A stretch of 64,000 nt of DNA, taken from positions 682,001-746,000 of the forward strand of contig PVNU02000998.1 in assembly GCA_003013855.2 (NCBI GenBank), read 5' to 3'. The first letter of the stretch is position 1, and the number at the start of each line of letters is the position of its first letter. The notes beneath the pieces are model-generated. The model had not been told where the DNA came from, searched no databases, and worked only from the letters and a program-made list of their open reading frames with translations. The DNA is from Liriodendron chinense (lineage: Eukaryota > Streptophyta > Magnoliopsida > Magnoliales > Magnoliaceae). The translations under genes and the position numbers were made by a program. Positions 42,109-55,817 of this stretch are shown here, piece after piece.

Positions 42109-43373
42109 GTCGATTGGTTGGTGGAAAAGTTTCGTGAGACCCACCATGATGTATTTGTTCTATCCAAGTCGTACATCCATTTTTTTAATTCATTTTAGGT
42201 CAGGATCCTTCAAAGGAGGTAGATTCAAAGCTCAAGTGGACCATACCACAGGAAACAGTGCTGATTGAACACCTGCTGATAAAAAGAAAATATGAATTGT
42301 TTGCTCGTCTTGAACAGGATTTTTCAGTTTGCCGAGTCCTAATTGGCCCAACTCAACACACATCAACACTGACGGCATTTAATACAGCAGGGCTGACAAC
42401 ATCAGGACTGAATTGGACCAATGGGATGGTCGGTAAATAGAAAACCCTGTTGAAGCAGAGCAGACCATCCAATCCGGGTTCCTGATAAAAACTTATGGAG
42501 TTTTGGATCAAGCTGATGGGAGCGGGTTAGGTGAGACCTCGGATCCACTGAGGTGGGTGGGACCCCTGACAGTGGGGCTCTCAGTGATGTATGTGTCTTA
42601 AATCCACACCATCCAACCATTTTGAAAGATAATTTTAAGGTGTGATACCAAAAATAAAGCTGGCTCAAATTTTAAGTGGACTACACCATAGAAACAGTCG
42701 TGATTGAATCTCTACCCTTGAAAACTTTATGGATTTTCACTGGAATGTTTATTTGCCATTATTTTCCATCCAACCTGTTGATAAGGTCACAAACATCTAG
42801 ATGAAGAGACTACATGAATATCATCTTGATCTAAAGCTTTTGTGGCCCACATGAAGTTTTTAATTGTCGATCAGCACTGTTTCCTGTACTATGGCCCATT
42901 TGGGATTTGGAACTGATTCATTTTTTGGATCATGCCCTAAAATAAAATTTCAATACGGATGGATGGTATGGATGTAGTCACATACATCACGGTGGCCCCA
43001 CAGTCAAGGGTCCCACCTACCTCGGTGGATCCGGGTCTCACCTAATCCGCTCCCGAGTTGATATTGTGTTTTCCATGCATCTAAGCAAGGCAAATAAACA
43101 TTTACTTTATCAGCCGGTTGGATGGCAAATAAACATTGCGGTGTGCCTCAAGAAGTTTTCAACGTTAGCATAAATCCTGACTGTTTCCTGTGGTGTAGTC
43201 CCCTTGAGCTATGGATCTGTCTTATTTTGAGTTTCGTACCAAAAATGAGCAAGCAAAATGGATAAACGGCTTGGATAAAACACATACAGCATAGTGGGCC
43301 ATGGAGCTTTTCCACCAGCTACCTACCCGGTGACGCTAACTGGCCCACTGGTCACCAGCCAATCCGCGTCCCA
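42109..43373. repeat. Palindromic-core element split by a second one
   Basis: The left end cgattggttggtggaaaag is mirrored at the right (cttttccaccagct and ccagccaatccgcgtcc). The left half runs to gttttggatcaagctgat at 42517. The right half resumes with attgtgttttccatgc near 43062, exactly where intact relatives continue. The intervening 537 bp is a separate element. Confidence 0.7.
42518..43054. repeat. Palindromic-core element nested in another
   Basis: The terminal inverted repeats gggagcgggttaggtgagac and, at the right, reverse complement gggagcggattaggtgagac differ at one base and extend inward with a few differences (cggatccactgaggtgggtg). The interior is the shared core. It is flanked by aagctgat and gagttgat, an imperfect target duplication. 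Confidence 0.8.
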
Positions 43374-44657
43374 TGATTACTGCATACCCTGGATGGGGGT
43401 GATTGAACGCCCACCATTCAAATCTTCCTATAACCCACTGTATTGTTTATTTTCTATTTGATTAGGTCACAGATACCTGAATGAAGGGAAAACATAGATA
43501 TTAGCTTGATGCAGGACTTTTGTAGCCACCAAGTAGTTTTTAATGGTGGGCGTTTGATCACCACTGTTTCCTATGACGTAGTGTACATGAGTTTGGATGT
43601 GCTTCAATTTTGGGATCATACTCTAAAATGAGCTGCCAAAATGGATGGGCAGCATGGATAAAATACATAAATCATGGTTGGATCCACATACCACCATCTA
43701 ATAAGACTTGCTACGGCATTGTCTGAATGTATTTAACCGGTCTATGATTGAGTCAAACTTTGAGCCGAGTTGAGCCAAGCTTGGGTCAGCTCAAAAATCC
43801 TTTTCAAATGTGTTGAACTGAGCCAAATCGAGCTGATTCGAGCTAAGTCAAGGGAGTTAACCGAGCTAGCTTGGCTTGTGTTCAGCTCTACTCTGGTGCA
43901 GGTCTTTATTAGATGCCTTGATAATGATGAATGGTTTGGATTTTACATGTTTTTGGAGTCGGATTTGAATTGGAGATATTGTATGAGTTGATTGGTGCTC
44001 AGAATTCAGGGATTTTAACTCTAGATTTATCCATGATTAACGACGAAGGTGGTGTGATAATGAGGTCTGGGCCTCACGGCCATTTTGGGGTCCACACCAT
44101 GTTTTGTTCTGGTGTGGTAAATCATTTACCGCCACTTGGCAAAAGGTGATACACGTTTTACCACCTCATCATGAGTAACAAAAGTTTTACGGGCTTTCAT
44201 ATGAGATGTGAGTCGAGATTTTAAGTCAGATGGTTCTGCACCTTTTAGGTAAAAGCAGTAGAAATCTGGTTTTTTTGTACGGATTTTTGGTAATTTTTAT
44301 TACATCGTGGAGCGATGCTTTGGAATGGTTCCGCGATGCTTTGGAATGGTTATTGTCGCCGCACATAATTGGACAACTGTTGTAGACGTAGATAGCTGGG
44401 ATCAGCGGCGGAGCCAGGATTTTCTTCCAGAGGGGGGCAAGGCAAAAGCATGAATCAATCGTAGGCGCCATGTCCCCACTGTTTCTGTGCTGGAGTCCAT
44501 TTGAGCTTTGAATCTGCCCCATTCTTTTTTGAAGCCATAAAATGATCTCTCTAAATGGTTGGACGGTGTAGATACAACACATACATCAGGGTGGGGCCAT
44601 AGAAGTTGGTGACCGCACTTCATGCCGAGATTGCCACAGTGAACCGTCGGAGGAGAC
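43374..44657. repeat. Core fragments and GAGCTC-rich segment
   Basis: 43380-43700 and 44470-44610 are half-core fragments (gtttttaatggtgggcg, ccactgtttcctatgac; gatctctctaaatggttgga). 43745-43895 is rich in gagctgattcgagc words, like 20373-21140. No coding region. Confidence 0.5.
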
Positions 44658-45146
44658 AGGTTTCTTTAGCAGAAAGTTCCTGCGCTGGGAACTTAGGTGG
44701 GGCCACCGTGATGTTTGTGAGAAATCCACCCGTCCATCCGTTTTGTGAGACCATTTTAGTACATTAGACCAAAATTGAGCCGGATTGAAGACTCAAGTGC
44801 GCCAAAAACGTGGGAATTGAACTACCACAGTTGAAACATTCGTGGGGCCACAGAAGTTTTGAATCAGGATAATATTTATATTTTCAGTTCATCCAAGTAG
44901 GAATGACGTTATGAACGGTATAGAGGGCATATAAACATCACTATTGACCCAGGGAGGTTTTAAATGTAGGAATTTCCCTACCCACCTTTTCCTTTAGTGC
45001 AGCCCATTTGAGTCTTGGATCCAGCTCATTTTCGGTCTCATGTCCTAAACTGAGCTAAAAAAGCGGATGGACAGGGTCGATTTCTCACAAACATCACGGT
45101 GGGACCCAACTAGGTTCCCAGCGCAAGATCCTGCCAAAGGAAATTC
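44658..45146. repeat. Palindromic-core element, GAAGTTCCTGC-ended family
   Basis: The left end agaaagttcctgcgctggga and right end ggttcccagcgcaagatcct are inverted copies. The core halves meet near 44900 (gttttgaatcaggataat). It is the best-preserved copy of this family in the window. Confidence 0.7.
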
Positions 45147-45149
45147 TCG

Positions 45150-46377
45150 TCCGTCCGTCAAGAGTCCGAGATTTCCTACCGACTAGGACTTAGCTTGAGA
45201 TGGACGGTCTTGTCAGAGGCTCTATCTTGGTAGGAATAGAAATAAATCCCGGAATATTCAAATTTGTGCGAATATCTTGGACCGACTCCAAAAGGCGGTC
45301 GCCCGACCTTAGCCGGGGAGCTCGATTTCCGAGCTCATTCACTTGGGTTTGTGTTAGACTATAAACCTACCTTGGGTGAGACGAGGTGTCCTCGATGGTC
45401 TGCGCCCCTTGGGTGGAGTGATGTTGATAGGTCGTCGATTCTTGACCTTAGATGATGACCAAGCTATGGTCACACTCTACTTTCTACAATTGTTATAGTG
45501 GAGATCATCATCGCATCACCTCAGCTTGTCCTGAGGTGAGGACTAATACTTGGGCCTTTGGAATGGGCTTCTTCACATTTGTGGCCAGCTCAGAATATCC
45601 CCATAACAGTTACCCCTTATTCTCGAGGGTGAGCTTGCGAGGAGCTCGAGAGTAAGGTCAATAGGAAGAGTAGGTCTTGCAGGAACTTCAATTTTTTGTT
45701 TGTATTTGCCAGTTGCAAGGTGGGATACGGGGCATTAATTGCAGGATCTAAGAATAATGAGGTGGGTTCGAATTTCGAATTGTCACCATTATTGTGTTGT
45801 ACGGTGTGACGACCTCTTTAATTCTTGGGCGAATGGGAGCCTGACATGTGGTGGTGGCCTGTCGCATGATTCGTCATATCATTACTTAACCTCTCTCGTT
45901 GTGACTCGTGGCGACAGTTCAGCTCAGTGAGGCATCATGCCTGGCATGAGCGAACCTTGTTGCGCCACATGGACAAGCCTAATAGTTGAGACGTCACGCT
46001 CTGTTCAAGGCAATCCTATAGCGACACGTGGAGTTGTACGGATGATGAGGTGACAGGAGGAAAGTCTATAAATACCCTGCCCCTTGGCTTCATTTTTCAC
46101 ATTTTCGCTCTTTGATGTTTGAACTCTGTTGAACTGTCTTCGCGTTCTTGCCTTAGCTGTTTCTGTCGCTAAGTCATTCAATTTCTTAAATCCTCATGCC
46201 AGAGTTTTGAAATAGCGTTGTAGTCTAACATGACACCCTACACTATACGTGCTGCTTACAACCGGAGTTGTAGCCGGAGCTACGTTGATGATGTGCATGG
46301 TGTTTTTGCAGCAAGTGCTATGGAGAAGACGTAGCAATGGCACTTTGTGCGACAATAGGGCTTGAGTTGTAACGCCC
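45150..46377. mobile_element. Possible Tat-like LTR and antisense leader, truncated
   Basis: The layout resembles 26700-27400 of the Tat element: a pyrimidine-rich gttaccccttattctcgagg, an inverted-repeat ctcgag pair (45621-45652), then a cgacacgtgg box (46022-46031), a plus-strand TATA (ctataaatacc near 46060) and a CT-rich leader. It is cut at 46378 by the Del LTR. Similarity is by layout and short words only. Confidence 0.35.
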
Positions 46378-47512
46378 CGAATTTACCGTAATTATTTTAA
46401 AATTTTCTGAAATTTATTTCTATTTCTTTTATATTAAATACCGGCCATTGATATTAAAATTCAAATAACGGGACATCCGTAGGAAATCATAAGGAGTACC
46501 CTTTATTAAAGTTGCTTAGAATGACCTCATTAACAATGTAGAAGAATTAGATTTCGTTAAACTCGAATATTTGTAAAAATTACAAAAATGCCATTAGGTA
46601 AACTTAAGTTAAGATGCCATTTTTAAGTATTATAGTTTCTGACGATCACTTTCACGCAAAATCCTGGATTTGAGCTTTTGGGCACATATTAACCATACAC
46701 ATCAAATTTCAGCCCTTAAATCATAGTAGAAGTGGTCCAATTGTCAAATCAGCCCTTAACCCTTGATTTTCATGTCCATCGAGTGAGAAAAGTAGATGGT
46801 TAGTCGTAGTCGAATATTTCTCTTCATATGAGTGACTTCGATCGTCTTTATCATGGACCAATAGTGTGATTTGATTGCCCCACATTGATAAGCCTCTTTC
46901 TTATGCGCGAAGTTATCCCGTTCTAGAAATTAACGAGTTACCAACTCTTCTTAAATTTGAACCTTTCAATTTACCCACTTCTTACCATCAATCGCTTCTC
47001 AAAAGTTTACATAAAATTTGGACCCCGATTTACAATCCTACACCGTTGAACCACAAAACCAGCCCCTTCCTTTTCCACAAAAAGTTGGAATTTCATATCT
47101 AGGCATTCCTCACCATCAATCAACCACTAAACTTTGTACAATTGTTTGCCTATCATGACTACATATTTTTTCAAAATTTGGGCCCTGATCATCAAGCGTA
47201 GACCGTTAATTGAGATATAGTCCATTTTAGCACCCGTTAGGCCATTTTTAAGGATCGGCCAATCTAGAATGTGAATCATCAAGAAATTTACGTATTCTGA
47301 CTCTACTCTTCGAGCTTGATAAGATGAACGGATTGGAATTGATCAAAGATCATCCGAATATTAAGATTTGAGAAACTCACCTCGAGAGGTTGTTACACAA
47401 GACCTCGCGTGCACATCCCTCTCCATATTTCTACTACGCACCTCCAAACCCTAATTCTAACCCTACCTCTATATATAGGGCCTCTTTTAGCCAAAGGTGA
47501 CCCCCACCCACG

Positions 47513-47555
<43 letters not shown>

Positions 47556-49052
47556 TAAGAGAGAGGAGTACCATTTTGCTATTATTTCATCATCTTATAA
47601 GTCGAAGATCATAAGGTGAGAACTCCTTTAAAATTGGATTAATAATTTCATGTTTTGTAGGTTGATAATTCTTATGTGTTTTTGTTTACATGTGTTTATT
47701 TATTCTCTCCTTAGTTAGCTATATGTGAATGCTTTTAGATACTTTTTCCATCTCATGGTGATGATGATATTCATTGGACTTAGAGAACTAGTAAGGAATA
47801 GAATTATGTTTGTTACACATATGAGATCTGTGTAACCATCTTTAAAGGGACCACCTTTCTTTCTATACTGTACAAAGAATAGTTGTGATTGTCTAATGGA
47901 GATTCTTATATTGCTATATTCCTTTTATATATATGGATGAACCCTGATCTGTGGTGATGAATATCGGAACACCCGGTTAAGAGGTTGACCTAACCTGAGA
48001 CAATGCTTTTAGCTTGTCTGGTTAAGTGGCCACCCTGATCTGTGGTAGTGGTATCAAGATCGCCTGATTAAGTGGTTGTTAAATTCATTTATTACTATCA
48101 TTATTATTATATTTACTACTATCATTATTATTCCAAAAGTTGTTAAGGATCTCCATAAGACGATAGTTGAGTATGGTTATTATGAAGATTAGTAGTACGG
48201 ACCGCCATCCTGGGATGTGATGCGTCGGTTACGACTATTTTGATGAGTGATGAACCATAAGGAAGGATGTTGTGGTACCAAAGGTTGGTTAGACGATAAG
48301 TGGCTTAGTGTAAATTGGTAATAATAATAAAGAATGGCTAATTCATGAATGCACGTGGCTCTATGTGGGTGTATGGAATTGAGAATAGGCTAGAGCGTCC
48401 TACTTCTCCCATACACTGTAACGTGTAGATTTGGGCTATGAGCATCCCGTTTCTCACGTGGTCGGGCAAAATTATGGGCTTGCGTGTCCCAAAACCCCTG
48501 GCGGCATGTCTAAGGATTCCTACGCTGGGTCATGCATTATCATGCATTGCATTAAGAAAGATTAATGGATGTTTTGTTATGATTTTTATGCGATTATTAT
48601 TTCTAACCTTAAAGTAGTTCTTCACTATGCCGCTTTTGACGGTGTTTTGTGGAAATAATTTAAAACATATAGGTAACGATTCTCAGGAGCCCGAGCTTCA
48701 AGGAGACGATTATGATGGCTCATGGGAGCAGATGGTGGAAGACGAGACCGCATAGTCATTCATAGTTCTAGCATTTATTTAGTATTTGAAATTGTAATAA
48801 GTCCCAATGGGAGGACGTAGTTATGAACATGGTGTCTGATTGATTAATGGTTACATGGTTTGATGATTTAGTTTAGTTAATGAAATAATATATAAGTTTG
48901 GTTTCACCGTCTTGCTCATGGTTTTCCAAATGGTATGAAATGTGCATGTTTGTGTGAAAATTATGTAAGGGGTATAACCCTCACACATTCCAAATAACCT
49001 TGGGAATTCGCCGTCGTGATGTACACGGGAGCCGAAATCTTGGGGTGTTACA
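46378..49052 (+). repeat. Del LTR 1
   Basis: Starts TGTAACGCCCCGAATTT and ends GGGTGTTACA, 2675 bp. TATA (ctatatatag) near 47469-47478, then a (ga)n run at about 47518-47550. It differs from LTR 2 mainly by point changes and by lacking about 35 bp present at 55225-55262. Confidence 0.9.
47468..47479 (+). promoter_or_regulatory. TATA box of Del LTR 1
   Basis: ctctatatatagg followed by gcctctttt. The same motif is at 55724-55733 in LTR 2 and 61395-61404 in the inverted LTR. Confidence 0.55.
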
Positions 49053-49055
49053 AGT

Positions 49056-49067
49056 TGGTATCAGAGC
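49056..49067 (+). promoter_or_regulatory. Primer binding site, initiator Met tRNA type
   Basis: TGGTATCAGAGC three bases after the LTR end, the standard primer site complementary to initiator Met tRNA. The leader up to 49897 has no coding content. Confidence 0.85.
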
Positions 49068-49897
49068 AAAATGGGACCTCTGGGCGAGCAGCCTAAATTC
49101 ATATCATAATTAACTCATCTTAGGGCTTAGGTCCCCAAAGACTAGAGACTAATCCTTTAGATTCAATCCTATTAATGGTATGTAATGTTACAAACTTAGA
49201 GACCCACACTTAGGTTCCTTGAAATTTACTAGGGTAGTCGTGAAACTTAGAAATCTCAACATTTTAAGATTTTTGGAAAGAAATTTTCATTTTTTTTAAA
49301 AACATTTGGGGCTCTCATCTATTCCCCATATTTGAATCATTGATTCATTGAATCTTGTGAATTTTCTCCATAAATAATTAGGAGTAACTATTTTATTTCT
49401 AATTATTTCAATTAGGGCAGATTTCTAGACCCATCGGTAATTCCGACATTAGAAAATGTATTTTCATATCTCATAAAAATTTTAATTTTTTCTGGAGATT
49501 TCTAACTCAGTCCCCGGTATCCGGATAAAATTTCAGATCAATCCGATGTGTAATTAAATCAGGAAAATTCTGGCAATAGCACATATGTTGTGTAAAAGTC
49601 TGCTGATCTGTTACGTTTTTCAGATTTGTGGGGGTCAGAACTATACTTTATCATGAGATTTTTATTCTGAGAAAAATTTGAGGTATTTCCCACCTAATCA
49701 TCTATCTACCCTCCAAATTTCAGAGGAAAATGACTTCCGGTTTGAGAGAAAAAAAATCCAAGAGCGCAATCAGGTCCTGGGTATCAGATTCCCAAACTAT
49801 GAGCTAGGTGAACCTCTAAATCTAACTTTCTGATTGAGTTCATTAGTTTTCACCTTAGAAGTGCCCTCTAACCTATAGAATACTTATTTTCAGCTTG

Positions 49898-51240
49898 ATG
49901 GCCCCTAAGAGGAAATCTTCAAGAAACGTTTTCGCGGCCTCACCCCAGCCTGAGTCACCACCCATGGCTAACACTGCGAGTCCTAGCTAATACAAATCCA
50001 CCAATGACTTCAGTGGGAGGAAACTTTAATGCTTTACAACCTTGGGAAGCTATGTTAGGCGCACTTGATCGTCTCACCGGTATCATTCAGCAACAACAGG
50101 CCCAACAGCATGAGCAACAAACCCGACACCAGGCCACCCTCGAACAACTGATAACGATCGTGACCCCTGGCCAAACTCGGATTCCAACCTCTACTCAAAC
50201 CGTACCTCCGCCTCCAGTGGGAACTCAAACAACTACACCAACACCCTAAAATCAACCTGAAACATTTCAAGTATCCCTAGCACCTAGACAGACTCCTCCG
50301 CCAAATCAACCTCGGTTCATGCTTCCTGAAGAAACCATCCTGATTGAGAAATTCCTAAAGCTACCTCTTGAGAAGTTCCATGGAAACCCTGACCCTACCA
50401 AGGCGGATTATTGGCTAAGGCACTAGACACCCTAGCTTGCCCCATGCAACACCGAGTGACCCTAGCTACATACCTATTAGAGGGGGCGGCCTACGTTTGG
50501 TGGCAGGCAGCAAAAAGAAGAGTCCCAGAAGGATTCCAGTGGACGTGGGACACTTTCCATGCCAAGTTTTGTGACAAGTTTTTCCCTGAAGCATATAGGA
50601 AAGAGAAGATGTCTGAATTCCTGAAACTAGAGCAAGGTAACCTCACCGTAGCCTAATATGAAGACAAATTTGCTGAGTTATCAAGTTACCTACCATCAGC
50701 AGTAGAAGACCTGGACTATAAGATCCACAAGTTCCAGGAAGGCTTGAGGCCTAGTATTCGGTCAAAGATTAGCATATTGAAGCTGCGTACTTATGAAGAG
50801 ATCATAGATCGAGCAATGATCGCTAAGAAAGACACTGAACGCTATATCCAGCAACGAAATCAAACAAGGCAAGTAGGCCAGAAAAGCAGAGCAGTACCAA
50901 ACCCACCTTCCATTCCTGACAAGAGGCCAAGACTTGCACCAACCAATCAGCAACAGAACCAGGACCCCTTCAACTGTCACTATTGCGGAAAGCTAGGACA
51001 CAAGGCCATCAATTGTTTCAAAAGGCCGCAGATGAGAAGAATGCCTCACAGCCTAAGGGGAGTCAACCACAACAGTAAAATCAAGCACCTAGACCACCTG
51101 CAGCAACTCGTCCTCAAATGCAAAAGAGAGAAGCATCAAATCCAAACCAAAAGCAACAAGGACGTCTTTACGCTATGGCTCCACCAGATAATGTGGAAGA
51201 AGACCCCCGCGCCATCGAAGGTACTATCTTTATCGGCGAT
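49898..51240 (+). pseudogene. Del gag
   Basis: ATG at 49898 opens MAPKRKSSRNVFAASPQPES and meets a stop near 49989. A capsid-like domain follows in other frames (LEGAAYVWWQAAKRRVPEGF near 50480, FPEAYRKEKMSEFLKLEQGN near 50585) and a zinc knuckle CHYCGKLGHKAINC near 50975. Frames change at least twice. Gag would form the virus-like particle and bind the element RNA. Confidence 0.8.
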
Positions 51241-54200
51241 GATCCAGTAGTTGTCTTATTTGATAGCGGTGCCTCCATTTCTTTTATTGCTGCATCAGTT
51301 GTAGCTTGATTAGACTTAAAGGTAGAACGCTTAGATGAATCTGTGGTCATAGCAACACCTATAGGTCGAATCGTAGAACTAAGAAAGGAATGTCGAAGGT
51401 GTCCTTTAACCATTGGCAGAGTCAAATTCGAAGCAAATCTAGTTGTATTGAACATGAAGAACTTCGATGTGATCTTGGGAATGGACTGGCTCTCTAAGCA
51501 CCGGGTGAATTTGGATTGCCATGCCAAGACCATATCATTGTCTCTCCCGAGCCACGACCCGGTAGTGTTCCAAGGTAAGAAGAGGAAGGAAGTAATCGAA
51601 CGCTTGATGTGCGTCGGAGAATCGGTTGAGCTATCTGTCGACCAAATCCCCATAGTAGCTGAATTCCCTTAAGTATTCCAAGATATTCCTGGTCTACCCC
51701 CGAAGCGTGAAGTAGATTTCGCCATTGATCTCGTGCCCGGTACAGCACCTATAACATTGGCAGTGTACCGTATGGCTCCTGTAGAATGCAAGAATTGAAG
51801 AAATAGTTAGAAGAACTCCTAGAGCAAGGATTTATTCGCCCCAGCGTATCTCCCTGGGCCGCGCCTGTCCTCTTTGTACGGAAAAAGGATGGTTCGCTTC
51901 GCCTGTGTATTGATTATAGAAAGTTGAACCAAGCCACTATTAAGAACAAGTATCCTCTTCCGCTCATAGATGATCTTTTCGACCAATTAAGAGGAGCCCA
52001 GTTCTTTTCGAAGATTGATTTAAGGTCCGGGTACCATCAGCTAAGAGTGAGAGATGCAGATATTTCCAAAACGGCATTCAGAACGAGGTATGGACATTAT
52101 GAGTTTGTTGTTATGCCCTTCGGACTGACAAATGCCCTAGCAGTATTCATGGACCTGATGAACCGTGTATTCAAGCCCTACCTAGATAAAATCGTTATTG
52201 TTTTCATCGATGATATCCTCATATACTCGAAGAGTAAGGAAGAGCACGCCGAGCATCTAAGAATAGCTCTGCAGACACTGAAGGACAACCAATTGTATGC
52301 TAAGTTAAAGAAATGTGATTTCTGGGAAGAAGAAGTGAAGTTCCTTGGTCATGTAGTCACTCGCGATGGGATAGCAGTCGACCAGTCTAAAGTTGAGGCG
52401 TTCCGCCAATAGATCCAACCCACCTCAGTCACCGAAGTGCGAAGTTTCCTAGGGCTTGCAGGATACTATCATCGTTTCATCAAAGAATTCTCAAAGATCT
52501 CTCGCCTTGACCAAGTTAACTAGGAAGAATACTCGCTTTGTCTGGAGCACGAAGGCAGAAGAAGCTTTCCAAAGGCTGAAAGAATTGTTAACAACAGCCA
52601 TAGTTCTAGTATTGCCCGAAGAAGGAGTAGAATTTGTGGTCCATACCGATGCCTCACGAGCAGGCCTAGGTTTTGAATTGATGCAGGTAGATAAGGTAAT
52701 AGCTTACGCCTCTCGCCAATTGAGACCACACGAGCAGAACTATCCCACATATAATCTAGAATTAGCAGCTGTGATCTTTGCCTTGAAGATTTGGAGACAT
52801 TATTTGTATGGGGAGCAATTCAAGTTAAACACTGACCACAAGAGCTTGAAGTACTTGTTTCAGCAGAAAGATCTAAATATGCGTCAACGAAGGTGGATGG
52901 AGACACTTAAGGATTTTCAGATAGAGTTGTGCTACAAGCCTGGAAAAGCTAATGCAGTGGCTGATGCCCTTAGTAGGAAGAAGGTAAATGAGACAACAAT
53001 GTCTTGCATCCTCAAGAAGTGGGAAATGTTAAATTTTATAAAAGATTTTGATGTAAAATTAAACGTTGGGAGTCAAGTAGTGAAAGTGAATAATATTGTA
53101 GTAGAACCGACATTGATGCGTAAAATCATTGATGCTCAGAACCAAGACGACGAATTGCAGGAAATAATGACAAAATTTATTGCTGATGAAAGAAATGTAG
53201 ATTGGCAAATTGGATCAGATGGGGGCATACGTTTTCGTGACCGTCTATGTGTGCCAAATAATCTAAGTTTGAAGAAGGAAGTGATGGACGAAGCACATCG
53301 CTCGAAGTTAACGATTCACTCGGGGAGCACGAAGATGTATCAGGACATGAAGAGGCAGTACTGGTGGAACAACATGAAGCGAGAGATCGCAGAATACGTA
53401 TCTAAGTGCCTCACGCGTCAACAGGTAAAAGTCGAGCACAAAAAGCCAGGAGGATTGTTGAAACAACCGGAGATCCCTACGTGGAAGTGGGAGCACATTA
53501 CTATGGACTTTATCACGGGTTTACCCAAGTTGAGAAAGAATCATGACGCCATTTGGGTGATAGTAGATTGCCTCACCAAATCAGCTCGCTTTGTCGCAAC
53601 CCGAGTGTCGGCAAAGCTATCAGAATTGGCGGAGTTGTATGGGAAAGAAGTTGTACGTTTACATGGGGTACCGGTATCGATTATATCAGATAGAGATTCA
53701 CGCTATACGTCATCATTATGGTCAAAGATGCAACAAGCTATGGGAACGTCGCTCAAGTATAGTACAGCTTACCACCCACAGACGGATAGTCAGACGGAAC
53801 GTGTGAACTAGATTCTGGAAGATATGTTGCGAGCATGTGTGTTGGACTTTAAGGAAAGTTGAGAAGATTACCTACCTCTGGCAGAGTTTGCTTATAACAA
53901 TAGCTTTCAGGCAAGTATAGGTATGGCACCATTTGAAGCACTGTATGGTCGTCCTTGTCGCACGCCTCAATATTGGGCCAAAGTAGGAGATCGAAGCTTG
54001 ATTGGGCCGAAAATTGTTCAAATTACCTCAAAAAAGATTGACATAATTCAGAAGCGCCTAAAAGTAGCTCAAAGCAGGCAAAAGAGTTATGAAGATAACC
54101 GACGACGGAATCTGGAGTTCCAAGAAGGGGATCATGTATTTTTAAAGATATCGCATATGAAAGGAATGCTGAGGTTCGGACAGAAGGAAAAGTTAGCTCC

Positions 54201-54570
54201 GCGTTTCATCGGACCATTTCAGATTCTCTAATGAGATGGTGAAGTAGCATATCGTCTGGCCTTGCCCCCGCAGCTAGCAAACGTCCATAACGTTTTTCAC
54301 GTATCGATGTTAAGGAAGTATAACAGAGACGACGCTCACGCGATCGAATGGGAAAAGATCGAAGTATGTAGTGACGGGTCATACATCGAAGAACCACTGC
54401 GTATCGTGGACCGAAAAGAGCACGTACTACGAAGGAAAGTCATTCCACTAGTAAAAGTTGTAAGGTCGTTTCACGGAGAAGAGGAAGCAACCTAGGAGAC
54501 CGAAAAAGAAATGAAGAAAGCTTATCCACATCTTTTCGCCGTACATTCAGGTAACTTCGAGGACGAAATT
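51118..54570 (+). pseudogene. Del protease, RT, RNase H, integrase, chromodomain-like tail
   Basis: In order: protease (LFDSGASISFIA near 51257), RT ([13 protein letters not shown] near 52011, [20 protein letters not shown] near 52204), RNase H (VHTDASRAGLGFE near 52640), integrase (HHCC region from about 53290; ITMDFITGLP, ISDRDSRYTSSLW, HPQTDSQTERVN as the DDE series) and a C-terminal chromodomain-like stretch (EEPLRIVDRKEHVLRRKVIP near 54388). Lesions include TAG at 51302-51310, a frame change near 51790, TAG at 52410, a frame change near 52500, TAG at 53809, TGA near 53860 and TAATGA near 54229. It is inactive as read. Confidence 0.88.
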
Positions 54571-54573
54571 TAG

Positions 54574-54591
54574 TTTTAAGGTGGGAGGAGT
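54574..54591 (+). promoter_or_regulatory. Polypurine tract of Del element
   Basis: ttttaaggtgggaggagt directly before LTR 2, preceded by the usual end-of-pol phrase tcgaggacgaaattt. Confidence 0.75.
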
Positions 54592-55768
54592 TGTAACGCC
54601 CCGAATTTACCGTACTTATTTTAAAATTTTCTGAAATTTATTTCTATTTCTTTTATATTAAATACCAGCCATTGATATTAAAATTCAAATAACGGGACAT
54701 CCGTAGGAGATCATAAGGAGTACCCTTTATTAAAGTTTCTTAGAATGACCTCATTAACAATGTAGAATAGTTAGATTTCATTAAACTCGAATATTTACAA
54801 AAATTACAAAAATGCCATTAGTTAAACTTAAGTTAAGATGCCATTTTTAAGTATTATAGTTTCTGACGATCACTTTCACGCAAAATCCTGGATTTGAGCT
54901 TTTGGGCACATATTAACCATACACATCAAATGTCAGCCCTTAAATCTTAGTAGAAGTGGTCCAATTGTCAAATCAGCCCTTAACCCTTGATTTTCATGTC
55001 CATCGAGTGAGAAAAGTAGATGGTTAGTCGTAGTCGAATATTTCTCTTCATATGAGTGACTTCGATCGTCTTTATCATAGACCAATAGTGTGATTTGATT
55101 GCCCCACATTGATAAGCCTCTTTCTTATGCGCGAAGTTATCCCGTTCTAGAAATTAACGAGTTACCAACTCTTCTTAAATTTGAACCTTTCAATTTACCC
55201 ACTTCTTACCATCAATCGCTTCTCAAATTTGGACCACCCATTATACTCATATAACTACGAGTTTACACAAAATTTGGACCCTGATCTACAATCCTACACC
55301 GTTGAACCACAAAGCCAGCCCCTTCCTTTTCCGCCAAAAGTTGAAATTTCAGATCTAGGCATTCCTCACCATCAATCAACCACTAAACTTTGTACAATTG
55401 TTTGCCTATCATGACTACATATTTTTTCAAAATTTGGGCCCTGATCATCAAGCGTAGACCGTTAATTGAGATATAGTCCATTTTAGCACCCGTTAGGCCA
55501 TTTTTAAGGATCGGCCAATCTAGAATGTGAATCATCAAGAAATTTACGTATTCTGACTCTACTCTTCGAGGTTGATAAGATGAACGGATTGGAATTGATC
55601 AAAGATCATCCGAATATTAAGATTTGAGAAACCCACCTCGAGAGGTTGTTACACAAGACCGCGCGTGCACATCCCTCTCCATATTTCTACTACGCACCTT
55701 CAAACCCTAATTCTAACCCTACCTCTATATATAGGGCCTCTCTTAGCCAAAGGTGACCCCCACCCACG

Positions 55769-55817
<49 letters not shown>

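Noticed and set aside
46875..47102. 75-codon frame in Del LTR 1
   Set aside because: The matching frame in LTR 2 is altered by an indel; LTRs are non-coding.
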